Position numbers and translations under genes: made by a program. Below the pieces are notes generated by a model. It was not told where the DNA came from and searched no databases. It saw nothing but the letters and a program-made list of their open reading frames with translations. Positions 8,005 to 19,228 of a stretch of DNA of 64,000 nucleotides are shown one piece after another; within the stretch, counting starts at the first letter, position 1, and the number at the start of each line of letters is the position of its first letter. The stretch is from Pseudomonadota bacterium. GTDB lineage: Bacteria; Pseudomonadota; Gammaproteobacteria; Xanthomonadales; Xanthomonadaceae. Location of the stretch: assembly GCA_018242425.1 (NCBI GenBank), contig JAFEBX010000009.1:1-64000 (forward strand). Direction: 5' to 3'.

Positions 8005-8415
8005 ATGAAGACGATCGCCCACGCCGGCATCCGTTCCACCACCAGCAACTACCTGCACGACATCGAAGCCGGGCATTTCGCGCTGCAGACGGACGAACCC
8101 GCAATACTCGGCGGCCAGGGCAAGGGGCCGGCACCCTTCGATCTCTACCTGGCCTCGCTGGCGGCCTGCACCGCGATCACCCTGCGCATGTATGCCGAGC
8201 GCAAGGGCTGGGATCTCGGCGAATTCAGCGCCGAACTGAAACTCACCCGCGACGACGACGGCAGCCTGCACGCCCATCGCGTGCTGCATGCAACCGGCTC
8301 GCTCGACGATGCGCAATGGCAGCGCCTGCTCGAGATCGTCGCCAACACGCCGGTGACCAAGGCGATGCGCGAAGGCGTCGCCATCACCAGCGAACGCGGC
8401 AACGCGAACGCCTGA
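8005..8415 (+). CDS. OsmC family protein
   Basis: A 136-aa OsmC/Ohr-fold protein. The helix containing the first peroxidatic cysteine is present (LYLASLAACTAITLRMYAER). At the place of the usual second cysteine (CPV...) the sequence is ANTPVTKAM, so that cysteine is replaced by threonine. This is known in one OsmC subgroup and argues against classical thiol peroxidase chemistry. OsmC proteins reduce organic hydroperoxides or bind lipid-like ligands in the cytoplasm. The ATG at 8005 precedes the conserved start. It is followed 25 bp later by pirin on the same strand. Confidence 0.85.
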   Translation: MKTIAHAGIRSTTSNYLHDIEAGHFALQTDEPAILGGQGKGPAPFDLYLASLAACTAITLRMYAERKGWDLGEFSAELKLTRDDDGSLHAHRVLHATGSLDDAQWQRLLEIVANTPVTKAMREGVAITSERGNANA

Positions 8416-8440
8416 CATCATTCATTTCAGGAGACTCCAC

Positions 8441-9367
8441 ATGTCCGCTCCGGTTTCCGTTCCTCCCGATCATGCCAGCGGCCCCGTGCTGGAACTGGGC
8501 ACCGCGCGCAGGAGCATCGTCGGCAACGACCTGACGGTGAAGCGCGCCCTGCCCGGCAAGCCGCGGCGGATGGTCGGCGCCTGGTGCTTCCTCGACCACG
8601 CCGGCCCGATGGATTACACGCCCGACCACGGCCTCACCGTCGGCCCGCATCCGCATATCGGCTTGCAGACCTTCACCTGGATGATCGAGGGCGAAGTGAT
8701 GCACCACGACAGCCTCGGCAATCGCCAGATGATCCGTCCCGGGCAAGTGAACCTGATGACCGCCGGGCGCGGCATCAGCCACGCCGAAGTGTCTCCGGGC
8801 GGCGAGTCCGGGCGCATCCACGCCGCGCAGTTGTGGATCGCCTTGCCCGACGGGGAACGCGATCGCGAACCGGCGTTCCAGCATTGCCCCGACATGCCGC
8901 GCGTCGAGCAAGATGGCTTCGACATCACCGTGCTGGTGGGGTCGGCATTCGGACAGACCGCCGCGCCGAAGGTCTACACGCCGCTGGTCGGATTCGACCT
9001 CGAATCGAAAACCGCGGCACGCACCATGCTGGCGCTCGATCCATCGTTCGAACACGCGGTGATGCCGCTGGAAGGCAGCGCGATCGTCGGTGGACAGGAA
9101 GTGCACGATGGCGAGTTGCTCTATCTCGGCACCGGTCGTGGCGAGATCGACATCGAGACGACCGCAGCCGGCCGCCTGCTGCTGATCGGCGGCACGCCGT
9201 TCGGCAAGGACGTGCTGCTGTGGTGGAATTTCGTCGGTCGCACCATGGAAGACATGACCACCGCCACCGATGACTGGAACGCGGGACGCCGCTTCGGCAA
9301 GGTTGAAGGCAGCGGACTTCCGCCGCTGAAGGCGCCGGACGTTTCCGGACTGCACCTGCGCGCCTGA
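8441..9367 (+). CDS. Pirin family protein (bicupin)
   Basis: A 308-aa double cupin. The N-terminal cupin has the metal-binding motif HPHIGLQTFTWMIEGE followed by HHDS, then the pirin signature GRGISHAE. The second cupin is more divergent and ends with LLIGGTPFGKDVLLWWNFVG. Pirins bind Fe or Ni; several bacterial members have quercetin 2,3-dioxygenase activity, and others bind metabolic enzymes. A good ribosome site (CAGGAGA) precedes the ATG. It lies between OsmC and an FMN reductase, all on one strand, consistent with a redox-stress operon. The window has a second, shorter pirin at 42648-43346. Confidence 0.9.
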   Translation: MSAPVSVPPDHASGPVLELGTARRSIVGNDLTVKRALPGKPRRMVGAWCFLDHAGPMDYTPDHGLTVGPHPHIGLQTFTWMIEGEVMHHDSLGNRQMIRPGQVNLMTAGRGISHAEVSPGGESGRIHAAQLWIALPDGERDREPAFQHCPDMPRVEQDGFDITVLVGSAFGQTAAPKVYTPLVGFDLESKTAARTMLALDPSFEHAVMPLEGSAIVGGQEVHDGELLYLGTGRGEIDIETTAAGRLLLIGGTPFGKDVLLWWNFVGRTMEDMTTATDDWNAGRRFGKVEGSGLPPLKAPDVSGLHLRA

Positions 9368-9396
9368 GTCGCGCACCCATACCAAGGAGATCGACG

Positions 9397-9942
9397 ATGG
9401 CCCGCATCCTCGCCCTGTCCGGCAGCCTGCGTCATGGCTCGTTCAATACGGCGCTGGCGCGCGCCGCGCGTGCGCAGGCACCCGAAGGCGTGACTGTCGA
9501 AGTCGCGACGTTGCACGGCATCCCGCTGTACGACGCCGACGACGAGGCCGCGCATGGCATCCCGGAAGCCGTGCAGAAACTGCGCGCGCAGATCCTCGCC
9601 AACGACGGCCTGCTGATGGTGACGCCCGAATACAACAACGGCGTGCCGGGCGTGTTCAAGAACGGCATCGACTGGCTGTCGCGATCCGGCCCCGACCTGT
9701 TCGGAGGATTGAACGTCGCGATGATCGGCGCATCGCCCAGCGGATTCGGCACCCTGCTCTCGCAAAGCCATTGGCTGCCGGTGCTGCGCACGCTGAAGAC
9801 GCAGTTGTGGACGGAAGGCCGGATGATGGTGTCGCGTGCAAATACGCTCATCGACATGAACGGCGAAGTCTCCGACCCCGCCACGCTCAAGCTGGTCGGG
9901 GATTTCGTGGCCGGATTTGCCCGCCATCTCGACGGTCGCTAA
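9397..9942 (+). CDS. NADPH-dependent FMN reductase / quinone reductase family protein
   Basis: A 181-aa flavodoxin-like protein. The phosphate loop SGSLRHGSFNTALAR near the N-terminus and TPEYNNGVPGVFKNGIDW around residue 75 are the two diagnostic FMN-contacting motifs of the NADPH-dependent FMN reductase family (ArsH/AzoR/YieF group). Members reduce quinones, azo dyes or metals by two-electron transfer and so protect against redox cycling. An AAGGAG ribosome site precedes the ATG. It is 29 bp after pirin, so probably co-transcribed. The natural substrate cannot be read from the sequence. Confidence 0.88.
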   Translation: MARILALSGSLRHGSFNTALARAARAQAPEGVTVEVATLHGIPLYDADDEAAHGIPEAVQKLRAQILANDGLLMVTPEYNNGVPGVFKNGIDWLSRSGPDLFGGLNVAMIGASPSGFGTLLSQSHWLPVLRTLKTQLWTEGRMMVSRANTLIDMNGEVSDPATLKLVGDFVAGFARHLDGR

Positions 9943-10010
9943 CGAAATTCGAACACGCATCACGAAAACTTCGCATAGGGTGCGGGGCGTTTTCGGCCAA
10001 AATTTGCTGA

Positions 10011-11321
10011 ATGGATTCTACCGACACACTTCCCGTCGTCATTGCCGGTGCCGGGTTCTGCGGGCTCGCGCTTGCCGCGCAATTGCTCGAGCGCGGCCAG
10101 GCGGTCGCGCTGATCGGTTGCGCCGCGAATTACGGTCGCGGCACCGCCTATGGCGACGCCCGGCGCGAGCATCTGCTCAACGTGCCGGCCGATCGCATGG
10201 GCCTGCGCGCCGATGCGCCGGCAGCATTCGCCGACTGGCTGGGCCTGCAGGACGACGAACGCCGCCGGTTCCGGCCACGACTGGAGTTCGGTGATTACCT
10301 GATGCATGAACTCGATGGTTTGCGTGCGCGATACGGCGAACGCCTGCGTTGCATCGAGGCCGGCATCACCGCGATCTCGCGCGGCACCGATGCACGCTGG
10401 CACATCGCCATCGATTCCGGCGAAACGCTGGAAAGCGATCGCCTCGTCCTCTCGCTCGGCGCCGCGAACACGGCGAGCAAAACAAACAACGGCACCATCA
10501 TCCGCCAACCGTGGGCACGCGATGCACTGTCGGACATCGACACCAATGCACCGGTGCTGATCCTCGGCACCGCCCTGACCATGATCGACATGGTGCTGGC
10601 GCTGCAGGCGCAGGGCCATCGTGGCGCGATCACCGCGATCTCGCGCCGCGGGCGCCTGCCGCTGCTGCATCCGGAACCGCCGTTGCCGCCGACGCCGCCA
10701 TCGCCGGCATTGCTCGCGGCACTGGAAGCCGGCGCCCTGCGCCGCGCACTCCGGGAATTCCGCAAGACCATCGATGCTGGCGCAGCGCCGGCAACGCTCG
10801 CCGACGGCCTGCGTGCGCTGATCCCGCAGCTGTGGCGCGGCTGGCCGCTGCAGTCGCGCAAACGTTTCCTGCGTCATCTGCGTCCGTGGTGGGACAGCGT
10901 GCGCCATCGCGTGCCGCGCGAAGTCTTCGCCACGCTCGATCACCTGCGCGATGAGGGTCGATTGCAGATCCGCGCCGGCAATTTCATCGATCATGAAAAC
11001 GGCGATGCGCGCGTCCGCTGGCGTGGCGAACGCCACGAAGCGGCGATACCGGCAAGCGTCGTGATCGATGCCACCGGCTGGGACGGCGATCATGACCGCT
11101 ACGCCGCGCATCCGGCACTGTCGGCATTGATCGCCGATGGCCATCTCCGCATCGATCCGCTCGGCCTTGGCCTCGATTGCACTGCGGATGGCAGCGTGCC
11201 CGGGGCGAATGGACTGCACCTGATCGGCTTCCTGCGCCGCGGCGAATGTTGGGAAAGCACCGCCGTGCCCGAGTTGCGCGCGCAGGCGGCTGCACTTGCG
11301 GAGCGGCTGGCGGCATACTGA
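10011..11321 (+). CDS. FAD/NAD(P)-binding protein (PF13454-like)
   Basis: A 436-aa flavoprotein-like enzyme. The N-terminal dinucleotide motif is VVIAGAGFCGLALAAQLLE (GxGxxG variant). It is followed by YGRGTAYGD and HLLNVPADRMGLRAD, which are typical of the FAD-NAD(P)-binding (YdhS-like) group. A second Rossmann segment LILGTALTMIDMVLAL lies near residue 180, and VVIDATGWDGD around 350 resembles the ATG motif of flavin monooxygenases. No partner or substrate is evident. No Shine-Dalgarno sequence is seen before the ATG. It lies 68 bp after the FMN reductase and may be expressed separately. Confidence 0.75.
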   Translation: MDSTDTLPVVIAGAGFCGLALAAQLLERGQAVALIGCAANYGRGTAYGDARREHLLNVPADRMGLRADAPAAFADWLGLQDDERRRFRPRLEFGDYLMHELDGLRARYGERLRCIEAGITAISRGTDARWHIAIDSGETLESDRLVLSLGAANTASKTNNGTIIRQPWARDALSDIDTNAPVLILGTALTMIDMVLALQAQGHRGAITAISRRGRLPLLHPEPPLPPTPPSPALLAALEAGALRRALREFRKTIDAGAAPATLADGLRALIPQLWRGWPLQSRKRFLRHLRPWWDSVRHRVPREVFATLDHLRDEGRLQIRAGNFIDHENGDARVRWRGERHEAAIPASVVIDATGWDGDHDRYAAHPALSALIADGHLRIDPLGLGLDCTADGSVPGANGLHLIGFLRRGECWESTAVPELRAQAAALAERLAAY

Positions 11322-11385
11322 CGGCGACATTTCGTTCACCGCGGCCCCACCATCATCCGGGCCGCACCGGCTGAAGGCAGCGCCC

Positions 11386-12948
11386 ATGAATTCCGTCCCC
11401 TGGCAGGTCAACCTGCAGAACTCGCTCGGCACCTATCTCCCCAACCTGCTCGGTGGCATCGCCCTGCTGCTGGTCGGCTGGTTCATCGCCCTGGTGTTGT
11501 CGGCGCTGACCCGCCGCGGACTGATGGCGTTGCAGGTCAACGACAAGCTCAACGCCAATACCCATTCGCGCATCGACTTCGAACGCATCGCCGCGCGCCT
11601 GGTGTTCTGGTTCGTGCTGCTGCTGGCGATCCTCGGGATGTTCAGCGTGCTCGACCTGCAGGGCATTTCCGGACCGCTGAGCCTGCTGGCCGGCACGGTC
11701 ATGGCCTACGTCCCGCGTTTGTTGCTGGCGATCGGGCTGGCCGCGCTGGCGTGGCTGGTGGCGACGGTGATCCGTTCGCTGGTCAATCGCGCGCTCGGCG
11801 CCACCCGCCTCGACGACACCCTTTCGGAAAGCGCGGGGATGGAACCGGTGTCGGCGACCATGGGCAACGTCACCTACTGGCTGGTGCTGCTGCTGTTCCT
11901 GCCGGCGATCGTCGGCGTGCTGCAGATCGAAGGCCTGATGGCGCCGCTGGAAAACATGACGCAGGTGATGCTGGGCATGTTGCCCAACGTCTTCGCCGCG
12001 GTCGTCATCGGCGTGCTTGGCTGGATCGGCGCCAAGGTCGTGCGCGGACTGGTCACCAACCTGCTCTCGGCGACCGGCATCGACCGCATGAGCGCCAGCA
12101 ACGACACCACCCGCGACGTGCGGCTGTCACAACTCGCAGGCACGCTGGCCTTCATCCTCATCATCGTGCCGACGCTCGTCGCCGCGCTCGATGCGCTGAA
12201 GATCCAGTCGATCTCGCTGCCGCTCACCAACATGCTCAACATCATGGTGGCGGCGGTCCCGAACGTGCTGGCCGCCGCGGCCATCCTGCTGCTGGCGTGG
12301 TTCATCGGCCGCTTCGCCTCGGGGCTGGTGACGCGCCTGCTGGCGAACCTCGGGCTTGATCGCCTGCCGCAACGCCTGGGCTTCGGCCAGGCCTTCGGCG
12401 ACCACGCCCATCTCGGCGAGGACGGCCTTGGCGATGACGAGGAAGCCGCGGCCACCATCGCGCCTGCTCCCGCCAACAACCGCTGGTCGCTGTCGGATGT
12501 CGCCGGTCATCTCGCGCTGTTCTTCATCATGCTGTTCGCGACGGTGGAAGCCGCCGACATGCTTGGCTTCGACGGCGTGCGCGACCTGTTGGAAACCTTC
12601 ATCGCCTTCGGCAGCGACGTCCTGCTCGGCCTGGTGATCTTCGTGGTCGGCTACTGGCTGGCGAATGTCGCTGCAGCGGCGATCCAGCGCGCCAATCCCG
12701 ACCATAACGTCGGCCTGTCGCGGATCGCGCGCGTCGCCATCCTCGGACTGGTGATCGCGATGGGCCTGCGCGCGATGGGCATCGCCGACGACATCGTCAA
12801 CCTCGCCTTCGCCCTGGTGCTGGGCGCAATCGCGGTGGCGGTGGCGATCGCCTTCGGGGTCGGTGGCCGCGATGCCGCCGGTCGGATTGCCAATCGCTGG
12901 GCCGACCAGATCCTCACTCGCGGCAAGGGCGGCGATCGGGGGGAGTGA
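11386..12948 (+). CDS. Mechanosensitive ion channel family protein (MscS-like, repeated TM helices)
   Basis: A 520-aa inner-membrane protein. It has about five copies of a segment of the type YLPNLLGGIALLLVGWF or NVLAAAAILLLAWFIG, each followed by an amphipathic stretch (the conserved TM_helix repeat of small-conductance channels). It ends with AIAFGVGGRDAAGRIANRW, like the pore-exit region of MscS relatives. Between repeats four and five lies an acidic loop (GEDGLGDDEEAAATI). Such proteins are thought to release solutes under membrane tension. The ATG at 11386 gives the expected N-terminus (MNSVPWQVNLQNSL). The 184 bp downstream contain only a repeat-like element and the ppa promoter. Confidence 0.85.
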   Translation: MNSVPWQVNLQNSLGTYLPNLLGGIALLLVGWFIALVLSALTRRGLMALQVNDKLNANTHSRIDFERIAARLVFWFVLLLAILGMFSVLDLQGISGPLSLLAGTVMAYVPRLLLAIGLAALAWLVATVIRSLVNRALGATRLDDTLSESAGMEPVSATMGNVTYWLVLLLFLPAIVGVLQIEGLMAPLENMTQVMLGMLPNVFAAVVIGVLGWIGAKVVRGLVTNLLSATGIDRMSASNDTTRDVRLSQLAGTLAFILIIVPTLVAALDALKIQSISLPLTNMLNIMVAAVPNVLAAAAILLLAWFIGRFASGLVTRLLANLGLDRLPQRLGFGQAFGDHAHLGEDGLGDDEEAAATIAPAPANNRWSLSDVAGHLALFFIMLFATVEAADMLGFDGVRDLLETFIAFGSDVLLGLVIFVVGYWLANVAAAAIQRANPDHNVGLSRIARVAILGLVIAMGLRAMGIADDIVNLAFALVLGAIAVAVAIAFGVGGRDAAGRIANRWADQILTRGKGGDRGE

Positions 12949-13000
12949 CATCACCACCGGCGGCGCCTATGCGGTTGGTCTGTAGCGCCGACCATACGAG

Positions 13001-13049
13001 GCATGGATGCCGAGTCGAGCCTCCATGGACGGATTCACGGCGTGTCGGC
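13001..13049. repeat. Extragenic repeat-like element (REP-type)
   Basis: The intergenic stretch contains GGCATGGATGCCGA followed by CATGGACGGATTCACGGCG and TCGGC. GCCGA (13009-13013) can pair with TCGGC (13045-13049). The core resembles widely dispersed extragenic repeats of gammaproteobacteria that read like CATGGATGGGTTTACGGCG; this likeness is from memory and needs a genome-wide count. Confidence 0.35.
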
Positions 13050-13132
13050 GGCTGCAGACAACCGCGATAGGCGCTAAGCCGGGCGACACAGGTTCGGCGT
13101 TACAATGACGCATTGCACAATTGGAAGCCACC

Positions 13133-13681
13133 ATGGGCCTCGACCTCGTCAGCACCGGCAAGAACCCGCCGGACGAAATCAACGTCATCATCGAAATCCC
13201 CAAGGACGCCGAGCCGGTCAAGTACGAAGTCGACAAGGCCAGCGGCGCGATCTTCGTCGATCGCATCCTGTCGACGCCGATGCGCTACCCGTGCAACTAC
13301 GGCTACGTCCCGCACACCGTCTGTGGTGACGGCGACCCGGCCGACGTGCTGGTGATCCTGCCGCTGCCGCTGGTGCCGGGTTCGGTGATCCGCTGCATCC
13401 CGGTCGGCGTGCTCAACATGACCGACGAAGCCGGCACCGACGAGAAGATCGTCGCGGTACCGGTGCCGAAGGTCTTCGGCGGCTATTCGCACATCAGCGA
13501 CATCGACCAGGTGTCGAAGCACTGGCTGGAACGCATCGGCCACTTCTTCGAGCACTACAAGGATCTCGAGAAGGGCAAGTGGGTGAAGCTGGAAGGCTGG
13601 GGCAACGCCGCCGCAGCCAAGCAGGTGCTGGTCGACGCGATGAAGCGTTACGACGACAGCGCCGAGAAGCCGAACTTCTGA
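13133..13681 (+). CDS. ppa: Inorganic pyrophosphatase
   Basis: A 182-aa class I soluble pyrophosphatase that hydrolyses PPi to two phosphates and drives biosynthetic reactions in the cytoplasm. The metal-binding signature DGDPADVLV (D-x-D-PxD) is intact, with RYPCNYGYVPHTVCGDGD before it and HFFEHYKDLEKGKWVKLEGW at the C-terminal side, all invariant in the family. The ATG at 13133 follows a GGAAG ribosome site; a TTG at 13121 is in frame but less likely. A -10-like TACAAT lies at 13101-13106. It is a single-gene unit. Confidence 0.97.
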   Translation: MGLDLVSTGKNPPDEINVIIEIPKDAEPVKYEVDKASGAIFVDRILSTPMRYPCNYGYVPHTVCGDGDPADVLVILPLPLVPGSVIRCIPVGVLNMTDEAGTDEKIVAVPVPKVFGGYSHISDIDQVSKHWLERIGHFFEHYKDLEKGKWVKLEGWGNAAAAKQVLVDAMKRYDDSAEKPNF

Positions 13682-13839
13682 TACAAGTCGTCATGCGCTG
13701 GCCGCGCAGCGAATGGAGCTCGAGGGGGTGACCTTCGCTCCGCGGCCAACGGTTCCCGAAAATCGCAAGCGATCGCTTAAATGCACCACTCACCCCTCGA
13801 TCAAGGGCTGCGTCGATACAACCGACCTGCTGCCCAGCC

Positions 13840-14277
13840 ATGACCGACTTCCGCAGCCGCACCTGGCGAGGAACGATCCATTACAAGGCCATCACGCAGT
13901 GGTGGGCCAATACGTTCCTCATCCGAGCCGACATCGGCCCCTTCTATTCCCAGGAAGCCGCCGATCGATTCATCAACCACGCATTGGTGATGCAGCGACA
14001 CAACAATCAGCTTTCGATCATCAACGAAAAGCTGAGGCGGTCCTTCCATGTCTCCGACCGGAACCTGGAAGTCAGGAAGTTGAAGGTCGCAAACAACGAA
14101 AAAAACGTCGTCAATCCTCTCGATTTCGATCGCATGGAAATCCCGATCCATCGCTTCGTCGAATTCGAAGACCTCCGGGACAGCGATTTCACCTACATCG
14201 GTTCCAAAATCGTTGCCGCCCTGGCCGGCAACGACCCGATCACCCGCCCTGCCGGTGCTGAAGGCACCTGGCGATGA
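13840..14277 (+). CDS. Hypothetical protein
   Basis: A soluble protein of 145 aa with no recognised domain. It begins MTDFRSRTWRGTIHYKAITQW and has a charged centre (IINEKLRRSFHVSDRNLEVRK, counted in pieces). Its G+C bias is weaker than in its neighbours, a hint that it was acquired or is under weak selection. The preceding 158 bp contain no other gene. It is convergent with the DUF4136 lipoprotein gene. It could be an orphan of narrow distribution. Confidence 0.6.
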   Translation: MTDFRSRTWRGTIHYKAITQWWANTFLIRADIGPFYSQEAADRFINHALVMQRHNNQLSIINEKLRRSFHVSDRNLEVRKLKVANNEKNVVNPLDFDRMEIPIHRFVEFEDLRDSDFTYIGSKIVAALAGNDPITRPAGAEGTWR

Positions 14278-14312
14278 GGCCGCACCGCGCACCGGGCGCG
14301 GGCTTGGGCTGA

Positions 14313-14909
14313 TTACTTCTTCGCTGGAACCACCGGCTGGTTGCTGCCGGCCTGGTACGGATACTTGGCGAACACCGCAGTGATGGTCTTGTCGATATTG
14401 GCGGCGCGTTCCTGCGCGTTCATGCGCGTCACCGTGGCGATCGCGTCGCCGGTCCACACCATGCGGTTCTGCTTCGCATCCACCAGGTCGATGCTCAGCG
14501 TGCCTTCCTGGTAGCGGCTGACCTGCATCTGGTCGTACCACACCGGTACCGCGACATAGGCGCGGCGGCGATAGCTGTAGAGCACCTGGACGTCGCTCAT
14601 CGGCACGCTGTACACCGCGGTGCGATCACGCACCACACCCTGGAAGTTCACCTGGAGGTCGGGCGACTTCTCGCTGTAGGTGTAACCGTGCGCGGTCATT
14701 TCGCGACGGATGTTGTCCTTGATGCGATCGGTGATCCAGCTTGCATAGCCCGACTGTTCCATCGCCAGTGGCGTGTAGAAACCCCAGGTGCGATAGCGGC
14801 CGAAATCGGCGGCCGGATCCCGGTCGGTCTTGACATAGGGGCCGCTGGCGCAAGCCGCCAGCAGCAGCGTGGCGGCCAGCACTGCCGCCGTGGTGATCTT
14901 CTTGAACAT
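14313..14909 (-). CDS. DUF4136 domain lipoprotein
   Basis: A 198-aa protein whose N-terminus MFKKITTAAVLAATLLLAAC is a lipoprotein signal peptide with a clear lipobox (LLAAC), so it is predicted to be membrane-anchored in the envelope. The mature part starts near GPYVKTDRDPAADFGRYRT and has YTWGFY-like and GTLSIDLVDAKQNRMVW segments typical of DUF4136. These are small outer-membrane-associated proteins of unknown function. The ATG at 14909 is chosen because it starts the signal peptide. It is monocistronic, upstream of thiC on the same strand but 113 bp apart. Confidence 0.85.
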   Translation of the reverse strand: MFKKITTAAVLAATLLLAACASGPYVKTDRDPAADFGRYRTWGFYTPLAMEQSGYASWITDRIKDNIRREMTAHGYTYSEKSPDLQVNFQGVVRDRTAVYSVPMSDVQVLYSYRRRAYVAVPVWYDQMQVSRYQEGTLSIDLVDAKQNRMVWTGDAIATVTRMNAQERAANIDKTITAVFAKYPYQAGSNQPVVPAKK

Positions 14910-15021
14910 GACGTGCACTCCCGTTGCATCCATGCGCGCAGTGTATGACGTCCACCGCGAACGATGCGTGTCATCCCCGCACCGTTGCCGCGCGTTCACC
15001 GGGGTAGCCCGGAACCATGCC

Positions 15022-17068
<2,047 letters not shown>

Positions 17069-17101
17069 CGAATTAGACCATATCGGGCCCGGCCCGCGTG
17101 T

Positions 17102-18943
17102 TCAGGCGTCGTCGAGCAACGCCCTGTCGCGCACCGCGCCCTTGTCGGCGCTGGTCGCCAGCAACGCATAGGCCTTGAGCGCCGTCGAAACCTTGCGCGC
17201 ACGCGGAAGTGCGGGCTTCCAGCCGGATGCGTCCTGTTCGGCGCGACGCGTGGCGAGTTGCGCTTCGTCCACCAGCAGTACGATCGAACGCCTCGGAATG
17301 TCGATGCGGATATGGTCGCCATCGCGCACCAACCCGATCGCGCCACCCGCCGCCGCTTCGGGCGAGACATGGCCAATCGAAAGACCTGACGTTCCACCGG
17401 AAAAACGCCCGTCGGTGAGCAGCGCGCATTGCTTGCCCAGCCCTTTCGACTTCAGGTACGAGGTCGGATACAGCATCTCCTGCATCCCCGGCCCACCCTT
17501 CGGGCCTTCATAGCGGATCACCACCACGTCGCCCGGCCGCACTTCGTCGCCGAGGATGCCCTTCACCGCCGCGTCCTGGCTTTCGTAGACGCGGGCGACA
17601 CCCTCGAAGACGTGGATCGACTCATCGACACCCGCCGTCTTCACCACGCAACCATCGATGGCGATGTTGCCATGGAGCACCGCGAGCCCGCCTTCCTTCG
17701 AATAGGCGTGGGCGACATCGCGGATGCAGCCCTCGGCGCGGTCATCATCGAGCGACGGCCAGCGCGTCGACTGGCTGAAGGCTGTTTGCGTCGGAATACC
17801 GGCGGGCCCCGCCTTGTAGAACGTCGCGACGTTCTCATCGTTGTTCCGCGTGACGTCCCATTTTGAAATCGCGTCACCCAGCGTCTTCGCGTGCACGGTG
17901 GCGACATCGGTGTGCAGCAATCCGCCGCGCGCGAGCTCGCCGAGGATGGCGATGATCCCGCCCGCGCGATGGACGTCTTCGATGTGGTACTTCTGCGTGT
18001 TCGGCGCGACCTTGCACAACTGCGGCACGCGCTTCGACAGGCGATCGATGTCGCGCATGGTGAATTCGACCTCGGCTTCCTGCGCCGCAGCCAGCAGGTG
18101 GAGGATGGTGTTGGTCGATCCGCCCATCGCGATATCCAGCGTCATCGCGTTTTCGAAAGCGTCGAAGGTCGCGATGCCGCGCGGCAATGCGCTTCCATCT
18201 TCCGCGCCATACCAGCGATGGCAGAGTTCGACCGCGGTGCGGCCGGCGCGCAGGAACAACTGCTCGCGATCCGCGTGCGTGGCGACCACCGTGCCGTTGC
18301 CTGGCAATGCAAGCCCCAATGCTTCCATCAGGCAGTTCATCGAATTCGCGGTGAACATGCCGCTGCACGACCCGCATGTCGGGCAGGCACTGCGTTCGAC
18401 CGCGGCCACCTGTTCGTCGGATGCATCGGGATCCGCGGCCATCACCATCGCGTCGATCAGGTCGAGCTTGTGGTCGGCGAGCCGCGTCTTGCCCGCTTCC
18501 ATCGGCCCACCGGAAACGAACACGGTCGGGATGTTCAGGCGCAATGCCGCCATCAGCATGCCGGGCGTGATCTTGTCGCAATTGGAAATGCATACCAGCG
18601 CATCGGCGCAATGCGCATTGACCATGTACTCGACCGAGTCGGCGATGATCTCGCGCGACGGCAACGAATAGAGCATGCCGTCGTGACCCATGGCGATGCC
18701 GTCATCCACGGCAATCGTGTCGAATTCGCGCGCGACGCCACCAACGCGTTCGATCTCGCGCGCGACGAGTTGCCCGAGGTCCTTCAGGTGCACGTGTCCC
18801 GGCACGAACTGCGTGAATGAATTGGCGACCGCGATGATCGGCTTGCCGAAATCGCCATCCTGCAATCCGGTGGCGCGCCACAACGCGCGTGCGCCGGCCA
18901 TGTTGCGACCGTGGGTGGACGTGCGGGAACGATAGTCGGGCAT
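17102..18943 (-). CDS. ilvD: Dihydroxy-acid dehydratase
   Basis: A 613-aa Fe-S dehydratase that converts 2,3-dihydroxy-3-methylbutanoate or -pentanoate to the 2-keto acids of valine and isoleucine. Signature segments are [11 protein letters not shown] (Fe-S ligand cysteine), [17 protein letters not shown], and [20 protein letters not shown] near the C-terminus. The length is usual for the family. It is divergent from the ilvC operon across about 150 bp, so it is the only Ile/Val step in this cluster outside the main operon. It may have its own control. Confidence 0.97.
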   Translation of the reverse strand: MPDYRSRTSTHGRNMAGARALWRATGLQDGDFGKPIIAVANSFTQFVPGHVHLKDLGQLVAREIERVGGVAREFDTIAVDDGIAMGHDGMLYSLPSREIIADSVEYMVNAHCADALVCISNCDKITPGMLMAALRLNIPTVFVSGGPMEAGKTRLADHKLDLIDAMVMAADPDASDEQVAAVERSACPTCGSCSGMFTANSMNCLMEALGLALPGNGTVVATHADREQLFLRAGRTAVELCHRWYGAEDGSALPRGIATFDAFENAMTLDIAMGGSTNTILHLLAAAQEAEVEFTMRDIDRLSKRVPQLCKVAPNTQKYHIEDVHRAGGIIAILGELARGGLLHTDVATVHAKTLGDAISKWDVTRNNDENVATFYKAGPAGIPTQTAFSQSTRWPSLDDDRAEGCIRDVAHAYSKEGGLAVLHGNIAIDGCVVKTAGVDESIHVFEGVARVYESQDAAVKGILGDEVRPGDVVVIRYEGPKGGPGMQEMLYPTSYLKSKGLGKQCALLTDGRFSGGTSGLSIGHVSPEAAAGGAIGLVRDGDHIRIDIPRRSIVLLVDEAQLATRRAEQDASGWKPALPRARKVSTALKAYALLATSADKGAVRDRALLDDA

Positions 18944-19055
18944 CGGCGCAACCTGTTGGAATTACGCGAAAAAGCGCTGGGAAGCGTGATTCTGCGGCGT
19001 TTTCATGGTTTCAGTTGCAACGATGCTTCATGAGGAATCGGAATAACGCGGCATG

Positions 19056-19090
19056 TTGACAAGCACGTTTGTCGCGTGTTTCTCTCCTAT
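19056..19090 (+). promoter_or_regulatory. Promoter of the ilv-leu operon
   Basis: A perfect -35 box TTGACA lies at 19056-19061. The -10 is weak; TTCTCT or TCCTAT around 19080-19090 are candidates. GACAA and TTGTC around the -35 form a short inverted repeat that may be an operator. Transcription from here would begin just before the leader-peptide gene. Confidence 0.5.
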
Positions 19091-19107
19091 CCATGCTGCG
19101 TTGCCAC

Positions 19108-19206
19108 ATGCCACTTGCCAGCAACTCCCCGATCGCCATTTCGGCGGAAGTCCTTGTACTCGTCCTTATTACCTCGCCCACAGGTGCGGGACGATCCGGC
19201 ATGTAA
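19108..19206 (+). CDS. ilv-leu operon leader peptide (transcription attenuation)
   Basis: A 32-codon reading frame (an in-frame ATG at 19093 would make it 37) reads MPLASNSPIAISAE, then VLVLVLIT, then SPTGAGRSGM and stop. Seven consecutive Val, Leu and Ile codons (19150-19170) precede a perfect terminator by about 60 bases, the hallmark of an attenuator leader. Several control codons (CTT, GTA, ATT) are rare in this GC-rich genome, which should make ribosome stalling sensitive to charged tRNA levels. It is too short for ordinary gene finders. Attenuation of ilv operons by such leaders is established in gammaproteobacteria; this instance is inferred. Confidence 0.88.
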   Translation: MPLASNSPIAISAEVLVLVLITSPTGAGRSGM

Positions 19207-19228
19207 GCAACAAATGTCGCCAGATCCG

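Noticed and set aside
8384..9385. A 333-codon frame opposite the first pirin gene
   Set aside because: Antisense shadow of a well-supported gene; no ribosome site or domain.
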